Shown here piece by piece: positions 6,369 through 15,520 of a DNA stretch of 64,000 nt (positions are counted from its first letter, which is position 1; every line of letters begins with the position of its first letter). The stretch covers positions 123,152 to 187,151 of the forward strand of contig CAZAUF010000002.1 in NCBI GenBank assembly GCA_964488555.1. Direction: 5' to 3'. Both the position numbers and the translations under genes were made by a program. The notes beneath the pieces are model-generated. The model searched no databases and had not been told where the DNA came from. It saw nothing but the letters and a program-made list of their open reading frames with translations. This stretch comes from UBA2112 sp964488555. GTDB lineage: Bacteria > Patescibacteriota > Saccharimonadia > Saccharimonadales > Saccharimonadaceae.

Positions 6369-6692
6369 TTATTTCGTAATATTTGTTATGACGAATTGGG
6401 TAATCGCTGCTGCCATAATCACAACCACCAGACCAATGACGGCATACATGATCATGTTCTTGGCTGACTGAATTTGGCTACTCTCACCGTTGGCTGCTGC
6501 ATAGCGGATACCGCCGATGATAATGACGATAACCGCCACGATGCCCGCCAGAAAATAGGCGATGGCGAGGAGACTGCCAATGGTATCAGGTCCAACGTCA
6601 CGTGGCGCGCCAGATAAGCCCAGGTCAGATGCATTTATCTCTATAGATGTCTGGGTGTCCTGATTATTGTTGTTCTGACCAAAATTAAACAT
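6369..6692 (-). CDS. Short pilin-like protein without signal peptide
   Basis: A 107-aa protein with the two-helix core and the loop GGIRYAAANGESSQIQSAK, but its N-terminus (MFNFGQNNNNQDTQ) is polar, with no cleavable signal. It may insert through its own helices. The start follows the previous stop by 5 nt, with GGAG about 12 nt upstream. Part of the array operon. It may be a minor subunit or an assembly factor. Confidence 0.8.
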   Translation of the reverse strand: MFNFGQNNNNQDTQTSIEINASDLGLSGAPRDVGPDTIGSLLAIAYFLAGIVAVIVIIIGGIRYAAANGESSQIQSAKNMIMYAVIGLVVVIMAAAITQFVITNITK

Positions 6693-6697
6693 ATAAC

Positions 6698-7171
6698 TTA
6701 CGCTCCCGACACTCTGCTTACAATAAACGTCACGATAGAGATAGACATGATAGAGAGTACCAAGCCGATAATAGCGTTCTGTATGGTTTTGCGTGCTGCC
6801 ACAGTACCACTGCTATTATCACCTTGGGTCATGTATTTGAATCCGCCCCATATGATAAATATGAGCGATGCATAGCCAACAACATAGAGCAGCATACGGA
6901 CGATATTCATGGCGATGATTGAAAGCCAGGTGCCAAATCGCTGACCTGAGTTTTCGCCCAGCGAAGGATCTCCCGGAGAAACAATATTACCGTTATTACA
7001 GTACAGTCCGTCGTACCATGCCGGGAAAAACGTCACCGCGTTGGTGGGCTGGGCATTGTCCAACGTACAGCCAGTACCTGTCGCCGCCAAGGCGGTCGGC
7101 GCAGCCATGGCCGACACAGAAAATACGCTGATGAAAAATCCGATGATTGTTTTTTTGATTTTCGTTGTCAT
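6698..7171 (-). CDS. T4SS pilin-like protein
   Basis: The 157-aa protein has a signal peptide (to about ALAAT), an exported stretch of about 55 residues with two Cys (GTGCTLD and GLYCNNG), and two helices around GGFKYMTQGDNSSGTVAARKT. The loop has drifted from the GGIRY type, so this is a more distant member. Shine-Dalgarno GGAT is weak. It follows the gene at 7212 after a 40-nt gap without a clear promoter. Confidence 0.8.
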   Translation of the reverse strand: MTTKIKKTIIGFFISVFSVSAMAAPTALAATGTGCTLDNAQPTNAVTFFPAWYDGLYCNNGNIVSPGDPSLGENSGQRFGTWLSIIAMNIVRMLLYVVGYASLIFIIWGGFKYMTQGDNSSGTVAARKTIQNAIIGLVLSIMSISIVTFIVSRVSGA

Positions 7172-7211
7172 TGCTTCTATCCTATCATGCTGATCGGTGA
7201 TCCACTAGTGT

Positions 7212-7721
7212 TTATGGAGTAGGACTCTCTGTCGGAACGACCGAGGCTGTCGGGTTGGGCGCAACGCTCGACTCCGGTTCGCCTGGCGTAGCTATAATGC
7301 CACCCGGTATGAGCCAGTTCAATATAGCAATCGTAAATCCATACAGCAACAATCCGATAACGATGTTGCGCATGATGGTTCTGGACTGCTCAACCTGTGA
7401 CTGGTTGTCACGCGCACTGCTATACAGTATAGCCGCATACGCTATACCACCGACCGCCACCACGCCGATGAGGACCGTCAATATCATGACAGTCATCTTT
7501 ATCAAATTGCTTATAGCACTCACACCCGTAGTGGTACCTTCGTCACAGGCTATCAGTTGTGTTTTTGTGTCACCACATGAATTGGCACTGGTCGAGCTAG
7601 AGCCGCCGCCACCAAAAAGATTCGTGAAAAATCCTTGTCCATGTGCGGTCGCAGGTGCCATCTGTGGTACAAAAAGCAGGGCGGCGATCAAAGCTATAAC
7701 TATGCGTATCTTTTTCATCAT
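7212..7721 (-). CDS. Pilin-like protein with long C-terminal tail
   Basis: The ATG at 7721 overlaps the stop of the upstream gene as ATGA, which fixes the start (169 aa). A signal peptide ends near AHGQG. Two Cys flank a short segment (NSCGDTKTQLIACDEG). Two helices surround YSSARDNQSQVEQSR, then a Pro/Thr/Ser-rich tail of about 30 residues ends the protein. The helix pair and the QLIAC-like pattern match the end of the neighbour at 7718-8752, so these two form a subgroup distinct from the rest of the array. The tail may be surface-exposed or cytosolic depending on topology. Confidence 0.78.
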   Translation of the reverse strand: MMKKIRIVIALIAALLFVPQMAPATAHGQGFFTNLFGGGGSSSTSANSCGDTKTQLIACDEGTTTGVSAISNLIKMTVMILTVLIGVVAVGGIAYAAILYSSARDNQSQVEQSRTIMRNIVIGLLLYGFTIAILNWLIPGGIIATPGEPESSVAPNPTASVVPTESPTP

Positions 7722-8752
7722 CCTATAACCATTCCTGGTATCAGCCATTGTAGCACCGCTATCATAAATACGTACACCACTATACCTATGACGATATCGC
7801 GGATTCGCTTACGTGCATTTGACACGACGCTCTGATCATCCTGAGCGCGAGCGTACTGCATAGCTTCCCATGCGATTCCACCGACAGCACCTATACCAAT
7901 AAGTACAGTTAGGGCTTGGATGCCAAATTTCAACACGCAACCTATGACAGGTGCGCCAGAGAAGGTGTCTCCTGTTATGCCGCAATTATCCGCACCACAG
8001 GCGACAAGCACCGTATCGGCTTCACCACACTCTTGAAAATCCTCTTGCTCGGGCGGGGGAATGACATGACCAGAGCCGGAACCCGGCGTTGAACCGTCTG
8101 CACACCTTCCTGTCTCAGGATTAGGCATACTACCGTCCGCACATCGTTCATCATCAGAGTTATTGTCTTCTGAAGTAGGGTCTTCAGGAGGGTCAGAGCC
8201 AGACCCTAGCTGTCGACATTCGCCAAATTGCCATGGGGCCTGACCAGGAGATCTACCCTCTCTTACGCTCGTATCGTCCATACCGACACACCCATTTGCC
8301 GACTCGCATCGATGGCGACTTTCGTGATAGTGGTGACCGGGTCGCCCCCAGCCCTCGTCGATATCGGAACACATATCTTCCCACACTTGCCGAGGAACAG
8401 GAGTGCCATCGTCATAGGTTGGTTTGGCATTAGTGTAGTGACGACGATAATTCCAGCAGTTTCCATCATCATGGAGTACCGCTCCGTCAGTACACCTGTA
8501 CGTACCGCCATCTGGATGCGAAGGGTTCGGTACAAAATCCCGCTTATCGTTGTCTATGCTGTCGGGTCCAAAATACACACACGATCCGTTGTCGTATTCC
8601 AGCTTATGTCCATCGATAGTTCCACCACCATTGTCACCGCTACGATCACACCGATAGGCCGAAGATGTCGAACTGTCCAACAATGCCATCGCAACGCTCG
8701 CCAGCACGACGAGCGGCAATATTTTAAAGACTATTGTTTGTACTGTTTTCAC
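7718..8752 (-). CDS. Cys-rich secreted domain fused to a pilin-like two-helix end
   Basis: The start is GTG at 8752 (344 aa). A signal peptide or anchor (about 1-31) is followed by about 220 exported residues rich in Cys, Asp, Gly and His (DRSGDNGGGTIDG, CWNYRRHYTN, a GHHYHESRH cluster), containing two short repeats ERCADGS and GRCADGS, then an acidic Pro linker. The last 90 residues are the two-helix pilin-like core with QYARAQDDQS. A leaderless promoter lies 7 nt upstream. It heads the array operon. Family parallels are lacking for the Cys-rich part; a tip or adhesive subunit is a guess based on its layout. Confidence 0.75.
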   Translation of the reverse strand: MKTVQTIVFKILPLVVLASVAMALLDSSTSSAYRCDRSGDNGGGTIDGHKLEYDNGSCVYFGPDSIDNDKRDFVPNPSHPDGGTYRCTDGAVLHDDGNCWNYRRHYTNAKPTYDDGTPVPRQVWEDMCSDIDEGWGRPGHHYHESRHRCESANGCVGMDDTSVREGRSPGQAPWQFGECRQLGSGSDPPEDPTSEDNNSDDERCADGSMPNPETGRCADGSTPGSGSGHVIPPPEQEDFQECGEADTVLVACGADNCGITGDTFSGAPVIGCVLKFGIQALTVLIGIGAVGGIAWEAMQYARAQDDQSVVSNARKRIRDIVIGIVVYVFMIAVLQWLIPGMVIG

Positions 8753-8759
8753 TGTCTAT

Positions 8760-8788
8760 AAATTACAATGCTTATCTGTAAAACACAA
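8760..8788 (-). promoter_or_regulatory. Promoter of the pilin array
   Basis: Minus strand TTGTGT (8788-8783), 17-nt spacer, TAATTT (8765-8760), ending 7 nt before the GTG at 8752. A leaderless transcript starting on GTG is expected. Confidence 0.6.
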
Positions 8789-8799
8789 GCGTTATCCCT

Positions 8800-9861
8800 C
8801 TAGCGGCGCTCTTGTGTGCCTGTCGTCACTGACGGTTCTTGAATAGCGATATTGTCGGGATAGCTAAACGTGACTGTGACGGTCATGGTACTTTCACCCT
8901 GTGTTTCCTCAAATGATTGCTGGAGGATTTTGCCAGTCGAAGCTTCAACCCATACTTGCATCTTTATGGCCTGGTCATTCGATTTTGGCATAACATACGG
9001 AGACGTGACACCAATTAATTCCGCAGCTTTCTCGTTGTACGTAACAAATTTTTGCCTGCTGTATACGACATCGTACCGAATCGCTTCTTGATTATTTACC
9101 TGTACGGTTTCTGTGGCTTCTATGGTGTATATGTCATTTAGTTTTACCAGTCCAATCAGCTGATTGCGTACACCTTCACTAAACTGACCGAGTGTTATTG
9201 TATCGAGTGGATTATTCACTATAAATGCAAGTTCAGAGAAGTTGTATGAAGTGTTCTCTGAAGAGATTTTTTGCCACGTATTTAGCGGTGTACTTTTTAC
9301 AGGAGTTTTCGCGAAGCGACCGTAGAAATTATCTTTTTCTAGCAATATCGCTTCACCGACGACCGCATCGTCACCACCGGCCGCATATTCAAACATCACT
9401 TTGGTTTTTGGTTTAGACGGGTTCGAAAAGTCTGATTCTGCCGTTATGACATCGGGAGTCTGTTGACCGGAAGTTTTGATTTCGAATTTTCTGGTGATAT
9501 AACTGCTCTGCATCGCCAGCTCCAGTGCGGAATAAAAACGTTGTTCAGGCGATGGTTTTTGAAGCAACAACATTGCTGCTATACCTCCACCCGTGAGCAG
9601 AGCGACCGCGACTGCCAGTATGAGAAGTTTGAGCTTTTGTGGCTTCTTCTGTGTCTGATTAGCCTCCACAGGCTGAAGCCCCAAATAGTCCGGTGCGTTG
9701 GTGTAGAGTGACTGTGGCCGCTCCATAGCCTGCTGAGCGGTACCGACAGATGATTGCTGCTGATCTGGTGGTGAGGCCGGTGTTGGCGGCACTTGCGGTG
9801 TATCCGCACTCTGAGCTGGCGGGAAATTCTGGTTGTCCGGTCTGGGTTCATTCGGCTGCAT
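8800..9861 (-). CDS. Membrane-anchored protein with Pro/Gln-rich cytosolic head
   Basis: The ATG at 9861 (353 aa) is favoured; a GTG two codons upstream is only 3 nt from the -10. Residues 1-75 are Pro/Gln-rich and disordered, one membrane span is at about 80-103, and the remaining 250 residues are outside. The outer part is beta-rich with a repeated pattern of Tyr/Phe/Thr strands and no catalytic motif I recognise; it resembles LolA/LppX-type lipid-carrier folds only in composition. Its promoter is extended -10 TGG TATAAT (9879-9871), back to back with the promoter of the VirB6 operon. Confidence 0.8.
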   Translation of the reverse strand: MQPNEPRPDNQNFPPAQSADTPQVPPTPASPPDQQQSSVGTAQQAMERPQSLYTNAPDYLGLQPVEANQTQKKPQKLKLLILAVAVALLTGGGIAAMLLLQKPSPEQRFYSALELAMQSSYITRKFEIKTSGQQTPDVITAESDFSNPSKPKTKVMFEYAAGGDDAVVGEAILLEKDNFYGRFAKTPVKSTPLNTWQKISSENTSYNFSELAFIVNNPLDTITLGQFSEGVRNQLIGLVKLNDIYTIEATETVQVNNQEAIRYDVVYSRQKFVTYNEKAAELIGVTSPYVMPKSNDQAIKMQVWVEASTGKILQQSFEETQGESTMTVTVTFSYPDNIAIQEPSVTTGTQERR

Positions 9862-9870
9862 ATCCACCTG

Positions 9871-9908
9871 ATTATACCATTGACACCATAAGCGTGATAA
9901 CAGATACT
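9871..9908. promoter_or_regulatory. Back-to-back promoters for the genes at 8800 and 9919
   Basis: Minus strand: TGG TATAAT with the hexamer at 9876-9871, 9 nt before the ATG at 9861. Plus strand: a perfect TTGACA (9880-9885), 17-nt spacer, GATACT (9903-9908), then GGAGGAG before the ATG at 9919. The plus -35 directly abuts the minus -10, so the two promoters should compete. Confidence 0.75.
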
Positions 9909-9918
9909 GGAGGAGTAT

Positions 9919-11949
9919 ATGTTACAACGCTGGTCGGACCGATTACGCGGCACCTTCAGCACACTTCTTAGGCGTGGGGCTCTGTTCGTATTGTCCCTGT
10001 TTGCAGTCAGCTCACTCACACTGACACCGGTTTTCACTCCTACTGCAAATGCGCAGGGGCTTACGGATCTTTTGTCTCTAGGCGGTTCACTCACAAATGG
10101 CTTGTCCAGCTGTGCTATCGAGACGGTGGGGTGGGTCATATGTCCAACCATGCGTTCGATTGCCAAGCTAGCCGACTACGGTTTTACGTACATCAATACC
10201 GATTTTCTCAAGATGGATTACGCGCTTGCCGCCAACGATAGCGGCACCTACAAGGCGTGGGAGCTCATGCGCAATATTGCCAATGCGTTATTCGTGGTGG
10301 CATTTATGATATTGATCTACTCGCAGCTTACCGGCAGAGGAGGCGGCTACAATATCAAACGCCTGGTACCCAAACTGCTCGTCTGTGCGATTCTGGTCAA
10401 TATATCGTATTTCTTGTGCGCCGCTATTATCGATCTCACCAATATCATTGGCGACTCGTTGCTCAGTATTCTCGCGAGTAGCGATGGCATAGCCGGACGT
10501 ATAGGCAATCTCATCATGCCGGTGGGTGCAAACGCGTCGGCATTTCAGGACGGCACGTTGACTGTCATCACGTCGTCAGTACTCACAAAAACTGGGGTCG
10601 CATGGGTCTTGCTTGCTCCGGTCGCAGCCGTCACTATATCTATCGCGACCATTTGTGCGGCGGGTATCGTTCTGCTCATCATGCGCAAGGTTATTATCGC
10701 CATGCTCATTCTGGCATCACCAATCCTGTTCGTTGCCTACCTGCTGCCAAACCTCGAGCGGTTTTTCTTCCAGGGAGTTCGCTTGTTTATGCAACTGCTT
10801 ATGTTGTATCCAATCATCGCGCTGCTTCTGGGTGCCGGACAGATCGTCAGTGCCACCATTGTGACAGTCGGTACTAACGACACGAATTACCGCGTCTCGG
10901 GCGATAGTTACTTTTCGCGCAATAACGGTTCGGGAAGTGCGATTACTGACCTGACAGCCGCAGCAGCGGCAGTCTTGCCACTGCTTGGCGTCTGGTTCGT
11001 ATTCAAAAACATGTCACAGCTCATGAACACCGCCGGGGCTCGTTTGTCTGCCAGTGTGGCTGGTCGACGCGGCGGCAAGGAAGACGAAAAGGCTCGCGTT
11101 ACCGGCAATGCGACTGCCGGAGCGGCCACACCAAAGGCACTGGGTGGACTACAAAGCCGTCGACAAGCTTTTAGTCGCAATAGGCGTCGAGCATCACTAA
11201 GCGGTAGTAGCTTGGCTGGAAACGAAGAGTACGGTGCTGCAGTGCGCGCGGCAGCTGGTCGTCGACAACCCAGTGTCGGTGCGGCAGCTGAGAACGCACT
11301 CGATTCCAGTATTCAAGGTGAAAGTGAAAACACTAAAAAGCAATTGGAAGAACTACAAAATGCTCGCATAAGTGCACAGGCTGAAGAGATGGGTGTCGGC
11401 AATGCTGTCGCCAATGCAGTTATGGGTGCAAAGGGTCGTGAAGACAAGGAAGAAAAGCAGCTTACGGCAAAAGATATCTTCAACAATATGAATCGTTCGC
11501 ACAAATCTAAAGACGAGGAGCGTAAATTTAGTGCAGGTCCTGCACCCGCTGGTGGCGGCGGAGGTGAAGGGGGAGGCGGACAAGTAGCCTCTGGCAGTGC
11601 TGCACCATCTGCGCCTACTATCAGATACCGCGCACCTGAGATCGCACAAAACGCCAACATAGTCAGTGGTAGCTCTGCAGGAGCTCCGACCAAAATCGTC
11701 GCCGTACCAGTACAGGTCGACGCCAGTTCACTCCTGGGTCAAAGCCAGGGCATGCATCCGCCAGACAATATAAGTCAGCCACCGATAAGTGGCACCGAAG
11801 AGAAGGCAAAGGCTCGAGCACAAAAGTACCTGTTTGATGCCGAGCGTGATATCGACGAGGCACGCGACAGACAAGATATACTCAACGGCAAGAAAGCTCC
11901 TGAAGAACCTCCTCATACCGACCCTAACAAAAAGGATGGCGGTGACTAA
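9919..11949 (+). CDS. VirB6/TrbL-like polytopic T4SS channel protein (copy 1)
   Basis: A 676-aa protein with a signal-like first helix (about 20-46), a conserved exported stretch SCAIETVGWVICPTMRSIAKLADYGF, then about seven membrane spans up to residue 375, and a long charged, Gly/Ala-rich cytosolic tail. The hallmarks ANALFVVAFMILIYSQLTG and LVVCAILVNISYFLC-like segments match the second copy at 20011 (NVMFIIAFLAIIASQVTG, VNVSYYICQLAVDLTN). VirB6-type proteins form the inner-membrane part of type IV secretion channels. GGAGGAG precedes the ATG. It overlaps the next gene by 1 nt (TAATG), so both are made together. Confidence 0.85.
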   Translation: MLQRWSDRLRGTFSTLLRRGALFVLSLFAVSSLTLTPVFTPTANAQGLTDLLSLGGSLTNGLSSCAIETVGWVICPTMRSIAKLADYGFTYINTDFLKMDYALAANDSGTYKAWELMRNIANALFVVAFMILIYSQLTGRGGGYNIKRLVPKLLVCAILVNISYFLCAAIIDLTNIIGDSLLSILASSDGIAGRIGNLIMPVGANASAFQDGTLTVITSSVLTKTGVAWVLLAPVAAVTISIATICAAGIVLLIMRKVIIAMLILASPILFVAYLLPNLERFFFQGVRLFMQLLMLYPIIALLLGAGQIVSATIVTVGTNDTNYRVSGDSYFSRNNGSGSAITDLTAAAAAVLPLLGVWFVFKNMSQLMNTAGARLSASVAGRRGGKEDEKARVTGNATAGAATPKALGGLQSRRQAFSRNRRRASLSGSSLAGNEEYGAAVRAAAGRRQPSVGAAAENALDSSIQGESENTKKQLEELQNARISAQAEEMGVGNAVANAVMGAKGREDKEEKQLTAKDIFNNMNRSHKSKDEERKFSAGPAPAGGGGGEGGGGQVASGSAAPSAPTIRYRAPEIAQNANIVSGSSAGAPTKIVAVPVQVDASSLLGQSQGMHPPDNISQPPISGTEEKAKARAQKYLFDAERDIDEARDRQDILNGKKAPEEPPHTDPNKKDGGD

Positions 11950-14744
11950 TGGCTGATAGTCGTCTCGAACCGACCAACAAAACGGCGGCTGAGTCGGATT
12001 ATGACAAAAAGTTCAACCAGCGTCTCGCCACCAAGGAGGTGAGTGACCTCAAAGAGCAGGAGGCCGCACCAGACGCCACATGGAAGACCGTCACCAAGAA
12101 AAAGGGTCAGAACGACAAAGATAAGGGCAAAAAGGGTCGCTTCCGCTTCGTCGGTCGTCGTGCCGGTGCACTCCGCAACGGCTCGGCTTTTGCATTTGTC
12201 ATCGCCATGGTTGGACTCGGTGTCTGGTACACTTCAGTTTTCGCGCCAAACATCCTCTTAGTAAATATCAAGGAGATGTACACGAACGACCTGGCAGACG
12301 CGACGGTTGCCCTCGATGCATACTACAAAAAAATGATGAACTACAAAATTGGTCGCAGCAACTGCGGCGAAAAAGATTCTATCAAATGCAAGTTGTCGAC
12401 CATGAGTCGTGCTCAAAAAATCGCGTTTGAAAAGCGTGGGTTCACCGTACTGGGCACCAAGGTAGAAGAGGACAATCGTGACGACGGACAACCTGGCAAC
12501 GAAAAGCCCGAAAGTCGTTACCAGGTCACGGCCATCATTCCTCCGGTCAATGCCACTCCCATACCCATCGTTACCGGCGATATGCTGTGGCTCTATGCAC
12601 AGCTCAGCAGTGCCAACAAGGCACTCGTCTATGGTGTCTTCAATCCGAAATCCAGCTTTTTCATGGATAGTCGTTTCAAGCAGCGCATCAAAACCAAATA
12701 TGCCCTGACCAAAAGTGCCACGGTATCAGGAACCACCGAGCAACAGGTTAACCGCTCGTTCGATGCGTCGATGACCGGTAGCGGTGAGGGGATCGGTCTG
12801 GATGGCCGTCCAAATACTACCGGTGGAATAGGATTGGGGTCTCTGCGCAACCCTATTATTGCTGCGCAGCTGGAAGCCGCCATGCTTCCGCTTGCCGCGC
12901 AGGCTAATTCGTTCGTCGGTATCCAGTGTGTTTGGTATTCCTTTGCCAAAGCTGTCACAAATAACGCGAAGTCGGCCAAGGCGCATACTCTCGCACGCTT
13001 TGCTATGCAATACCTCAAGGCTGCAGATCAGATAAAGGTAGGGACGTCTGAAGACGTAACGATAAGCACGCTTTCGAGCAAACTGGCGCAGGGTACGGGC
13101 GGCGGTTACGGAGGTCCGAACGCTACCGACGCGTCTATGTACAAGCACATTGTGTATGGAGGCCTGCCGATTCCGTCGCCGTTTGGATTCCTGTATTATC
13201 TGGATACGTTTGACCTCATCGGCGCATTGCTCCCAGCATGGTCACAAATCATGGCATCTGCCGCAGCACAAGGGACTGCGTCAAATGTCACCGGTCAACT
13301 CAATATGCCACCGGCGAACCTGACGGGCACCGATCGTGACTACTGCCTGCAGGGTGAAACCATGGAGAATCATCAAGCTATCAAAGACAACATGGAGACC
13401 AAGTGTGCACCGCAGATTACCGCAAGTGCACCACCCGGATGGCAAGCAGCCATGGAGCACCTGCTACTACTGGGACGCGAAAACTGTCCGCCGCCTCACT
13501 ATAGCCAAGAGGATCGCAAATATCAGGGTGAATACATCATGCTGCCACCCGTCAAAGCGACCAGTGCAATGCTATCTCCCTATGTCGCGGGTCTGTTTAG
13601 TGCCAATGTCATCGCATGGGCAAACGTCATGTATCCGTTCTTTACGTCTCAAACAAAGGGAGTGGCGGCAAGTGATGCTATATTCGCCGGTACCGGTGAA
13701 TTACTGGGCGACATGGCAATGTCGCGTGGCATGATGCCAAGCAACGCTGCATATATGACTGTTTACCTGGCACAAAAAGAGCAGGTAGAGAAAAATTACG
13801 CCGAGGTCGCCCGATACAATGCTCGCAACAAGCCGTTCGATATATATAATAAGTATTCGTTCCTCGGCTCGATCGTTCGCGGCTTGACACCGACATACAA
13901 CAGTAAAACGCCGCTGTTTTCATCACTCGCCAATGGTCTGTCGCTCATCGGCACCGCCATTAAGCGACTTGATCCGTCGGCCAATGCAATTTACTACCTG
14001 CAACCGGATCCATTCAATCCACTGCGCCTTAACTGTCCTGATCCGGAATATCTGGCAATCGGCATCATGGCAGATACTGCCTGTAACGTCCGGTATAGTA
14101 TGGGGCCACAAGAGCTTGCAGCGCAGGTAGACAGCGTCCTCGACTACATGACTCAGGAGCATCCTGATCTCACCGAGGAGAACCTCACCGAGCTGAGAGA
14201 ACGCATGGCAAACGCAGACGACGAGATGGAGCGAGAAAACATTGCACGCATGCTCACAACTGCCGAAACCGCGAACCGCATGCCACAAATCGACGAAAAA
14301 ACCGGCAAAGCCATACCGGGTAGTGAGTACGAGAAGTTTCTGGAATATTGCGTTAATCGCCAAGACCCATGGGGGAGGAGCGGCATCGCTGTTACACGCG
14401 TCGGTCTTACCAACGAACAAAAACTCGAGCGATTAGCCGACAAGGATGGCAATGGCAATCCTGTTAGCCTCAATGACAGCGGTGACCCGTATCAACAGTT
14501 CCTCGTGGGTGCATACCCGGCCATCACCGAAGGTGCGAAAGCCGACCAAGACTGGTACTCCGGTAAAAAATGTACCGAGCAAAGCGAGATGCTGACGAAT
14601 TTTCGTGCTTATACGATGATGTGTTCTGTCGACGGCTCGCTCTCAGGTGGTGTCGACTGCACCGACCTCGACAATTCCGCCGCAGCTGCCTACAGCGATA
14701 ACTTCTACACCAGCAACGATATCTTGTATCTATCGTGGTACTAG
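11949..14744 (+). CDS. Giant T4SS-associated membrane protein, paralog 1 (no enzyme domain)
   Basis: The 931-aa protein has a basic cytosolic head (1-75), one strong membrane span (about 78-100), then a long mostly exported body with paired Cys. It shares landmarks with the proteins at 27756 and 35749: FDIYNKYSFLGS, a Cys-rich segment CPDPEYLAIGIMADTACNVRYSM, YEKFLEYCVNRQDPWG and DWYSGKKC. Unlike the other two it has no wall-hydrolase module; it ends with NFYTSNDILYLSWY, a motif that opens both lysozymes elsewhere in this window. It is translationally coupled to the VirB6-like gene. A scaffold or channel-extension role is likely. The outer region 280-480 has further hydrophobic stretches. Confidence 0.8.
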   Translation: MADSRLEPTNKTAAESDYDKKFNQRLATKEVSDLKEQEAAPDATWKTVTKKKGQNDKDKGKKGRFRFVGRRAGALRNGSAFAFVIAMVGLGVWYTSVFAPNILLVNIKEMYTNDLADATVALDAYYKKMMNYKIGRSNCGEKDSIKCKLSTMSRAQKIAFEKRGFTVLGTKVEEDNRDDGQPGNEKPESRYQVTAIIPPVNATPIPIVTGDMLWLYAQLSSANKALVYGVFNPKSSFFMDSRFKQRIKTKYALTKSATVSGTTEQQVNRSFDASMTGSGEGIGLDGRPNTTGGIGLGSLRNPIIAAQLEAAMLPLAAQANSFVGIQCVWYSFAKAVTNNAKSAKAHTLARFAMQYLKAADQIKVGTSEDVTISTLSSKLAQGTGGGYGGPNATDASMYKHIVYGGLPIPSPFGFLYYLDTFDLIGALLPAWSQIMASAAAQGTASNVTGQLNMPPANLTGTDRDYCLQGETMENHQAIKDNMETKCAPQITASAPPGWQAAMEHLLLLGRENCPPPHYSQEDRKYQGEYIMLPPVKATSAMLSPYVAGLFSANVIAWANVMYPFFTSQTKGVAASDAIFAGTGELLGDMAMSRGMMPSNAAYMTVYLAQKEQVEKNYAEVARYNARNKPFDIYNKYSFLGSIVRGLTPTYNSKTPLFSSLANGLSLIGTAIKRLDPSANAIYYLQPDPFNPLRLNCPDPEYLAIGIMADTACNVRYSMGPQELAAQVDSVLDYMTQEHPDLTEENLTELRERMANADDEMERENIARMLTTAETANRMPQIDEKTGKAIPGSEYEKFLEYCVNRQDPWGRSGIAVTRVGLTNEQKLERLADKDGNGNPVSLNDSGDPYQQFLVGAYPAITEGAKADQDWYSGKKCTEQSEMLTNFRAYTMMCSVDGSLSGGVDCTDLDNSAAAAYSDNFYTSNDILYLSWY

Positions 14745-14751
14745 GACGAGA

Positions 14752-15396
14752 TTATAGTTTTGCTTCTTTGGCGAGTCTTAGTAGTGCCGCGACGGCACTT
14801 ACTTCACTGATTGTTATGTCGCTCGATGTTTGCCCGATTACAAATTTATAAGCCTTTAGGTCGTTGACTGCCATCAGGCGGTATTCACGCATCGAACCAA
14901 ACGTGTGTGCATGCATATAGTATGCCTCGTGTCCGTTTACCGGACCCGCCTTGGCGGTCTGTGCATAGATACGAGCACTGTTCATCGAAGACGTGTCCTT
15001 GAACTGCATCACATCGACGTATAATTCTGCCTTCTTGCCGTCGGCTCGGACAAAATCAAAGGAAACGGTCTGACTGCGATCGCCGTTCATATTAAAGACT
15101 TTGCTTACCTTTGGTTCACTGACAGATTTCGCTTTGTCGCCCAGAGCGGCCTTCACGTCGTCTTTACTTACCACTTCACCGATTCCCAAGTCAGCACCCT
15201 CATCGACAAATGCATGGAACCCATTCGCACCGACACCGCGCTCAGAGGTGTTCGTCTTTGGTGACGCCAGGATAGACATGACTGCCAGCATGATCGCTAT
15301 GGTGCCGACGGTAATCATAACCGTCAATATTGCCAATCTCTGGCGTTCGCTCAGCTGTCTGGCCGCGGAGTAGGATCTCGATACCTTTTTTGCCAT
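14752..15396 (-). CDS. Single-span membrane protein, unknown function
   Basis: The ATG at 15396 is chosen over a far upstream Met because the extra 91 residues would be poorly hydrophobic and are not gene-like. The 214-aa product has a basic N-terminus (MAKKVSRSYSAAR), one span (about 22-45) and an exported domain of 165 residues ending LLRLAKEAKL. The outer part alternates strands and helices, with a conserved-looking VNGHEAYYMHAHTFGSMREYR segment. No family recognised. It converges on the giant protein gene with 7 nt between stops. Possible weak -10 TATACG lies 6 nt before the ATG. Confidence 0.75.
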   Translation of the reverse strand: MAKKVSRSYSAARQLSERQRLAILTVMITVGTIAIMLAVMSILASPKTNTSERGVGANGFHAFVDEGADLGIGEVVSKDDVKAALGDKAKSVSEPKVSKVFNMNGDRSQTVSFDFVRADGKKAELYVDVMQFKDTSSMNSARIYAQTAKAGPVNGHEAYYMHAHTFGSMREYRLMAVNDLKAYKFVIGQTSSDITISEVSAVAALLRLAKEAKL

Positions 15397-15520
15397 ATCT
15401 AACGTATATATTACCACAAGCAAGACTCGCGTCCATACATAATGCTTGTCCTTATATACAGCCTGTTGTATCCTATATTTATACGAAATTTTATTACTCA
15501 TATTGATTAGGAACAGACAC

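Noticed and set aside
11313..11693. Pro/Ser-rich open frame opposite the VirB6-like tail
   Set aside because: It is the antisense shadow of Gly/Ala-rich codons; no start context or conservation signal.
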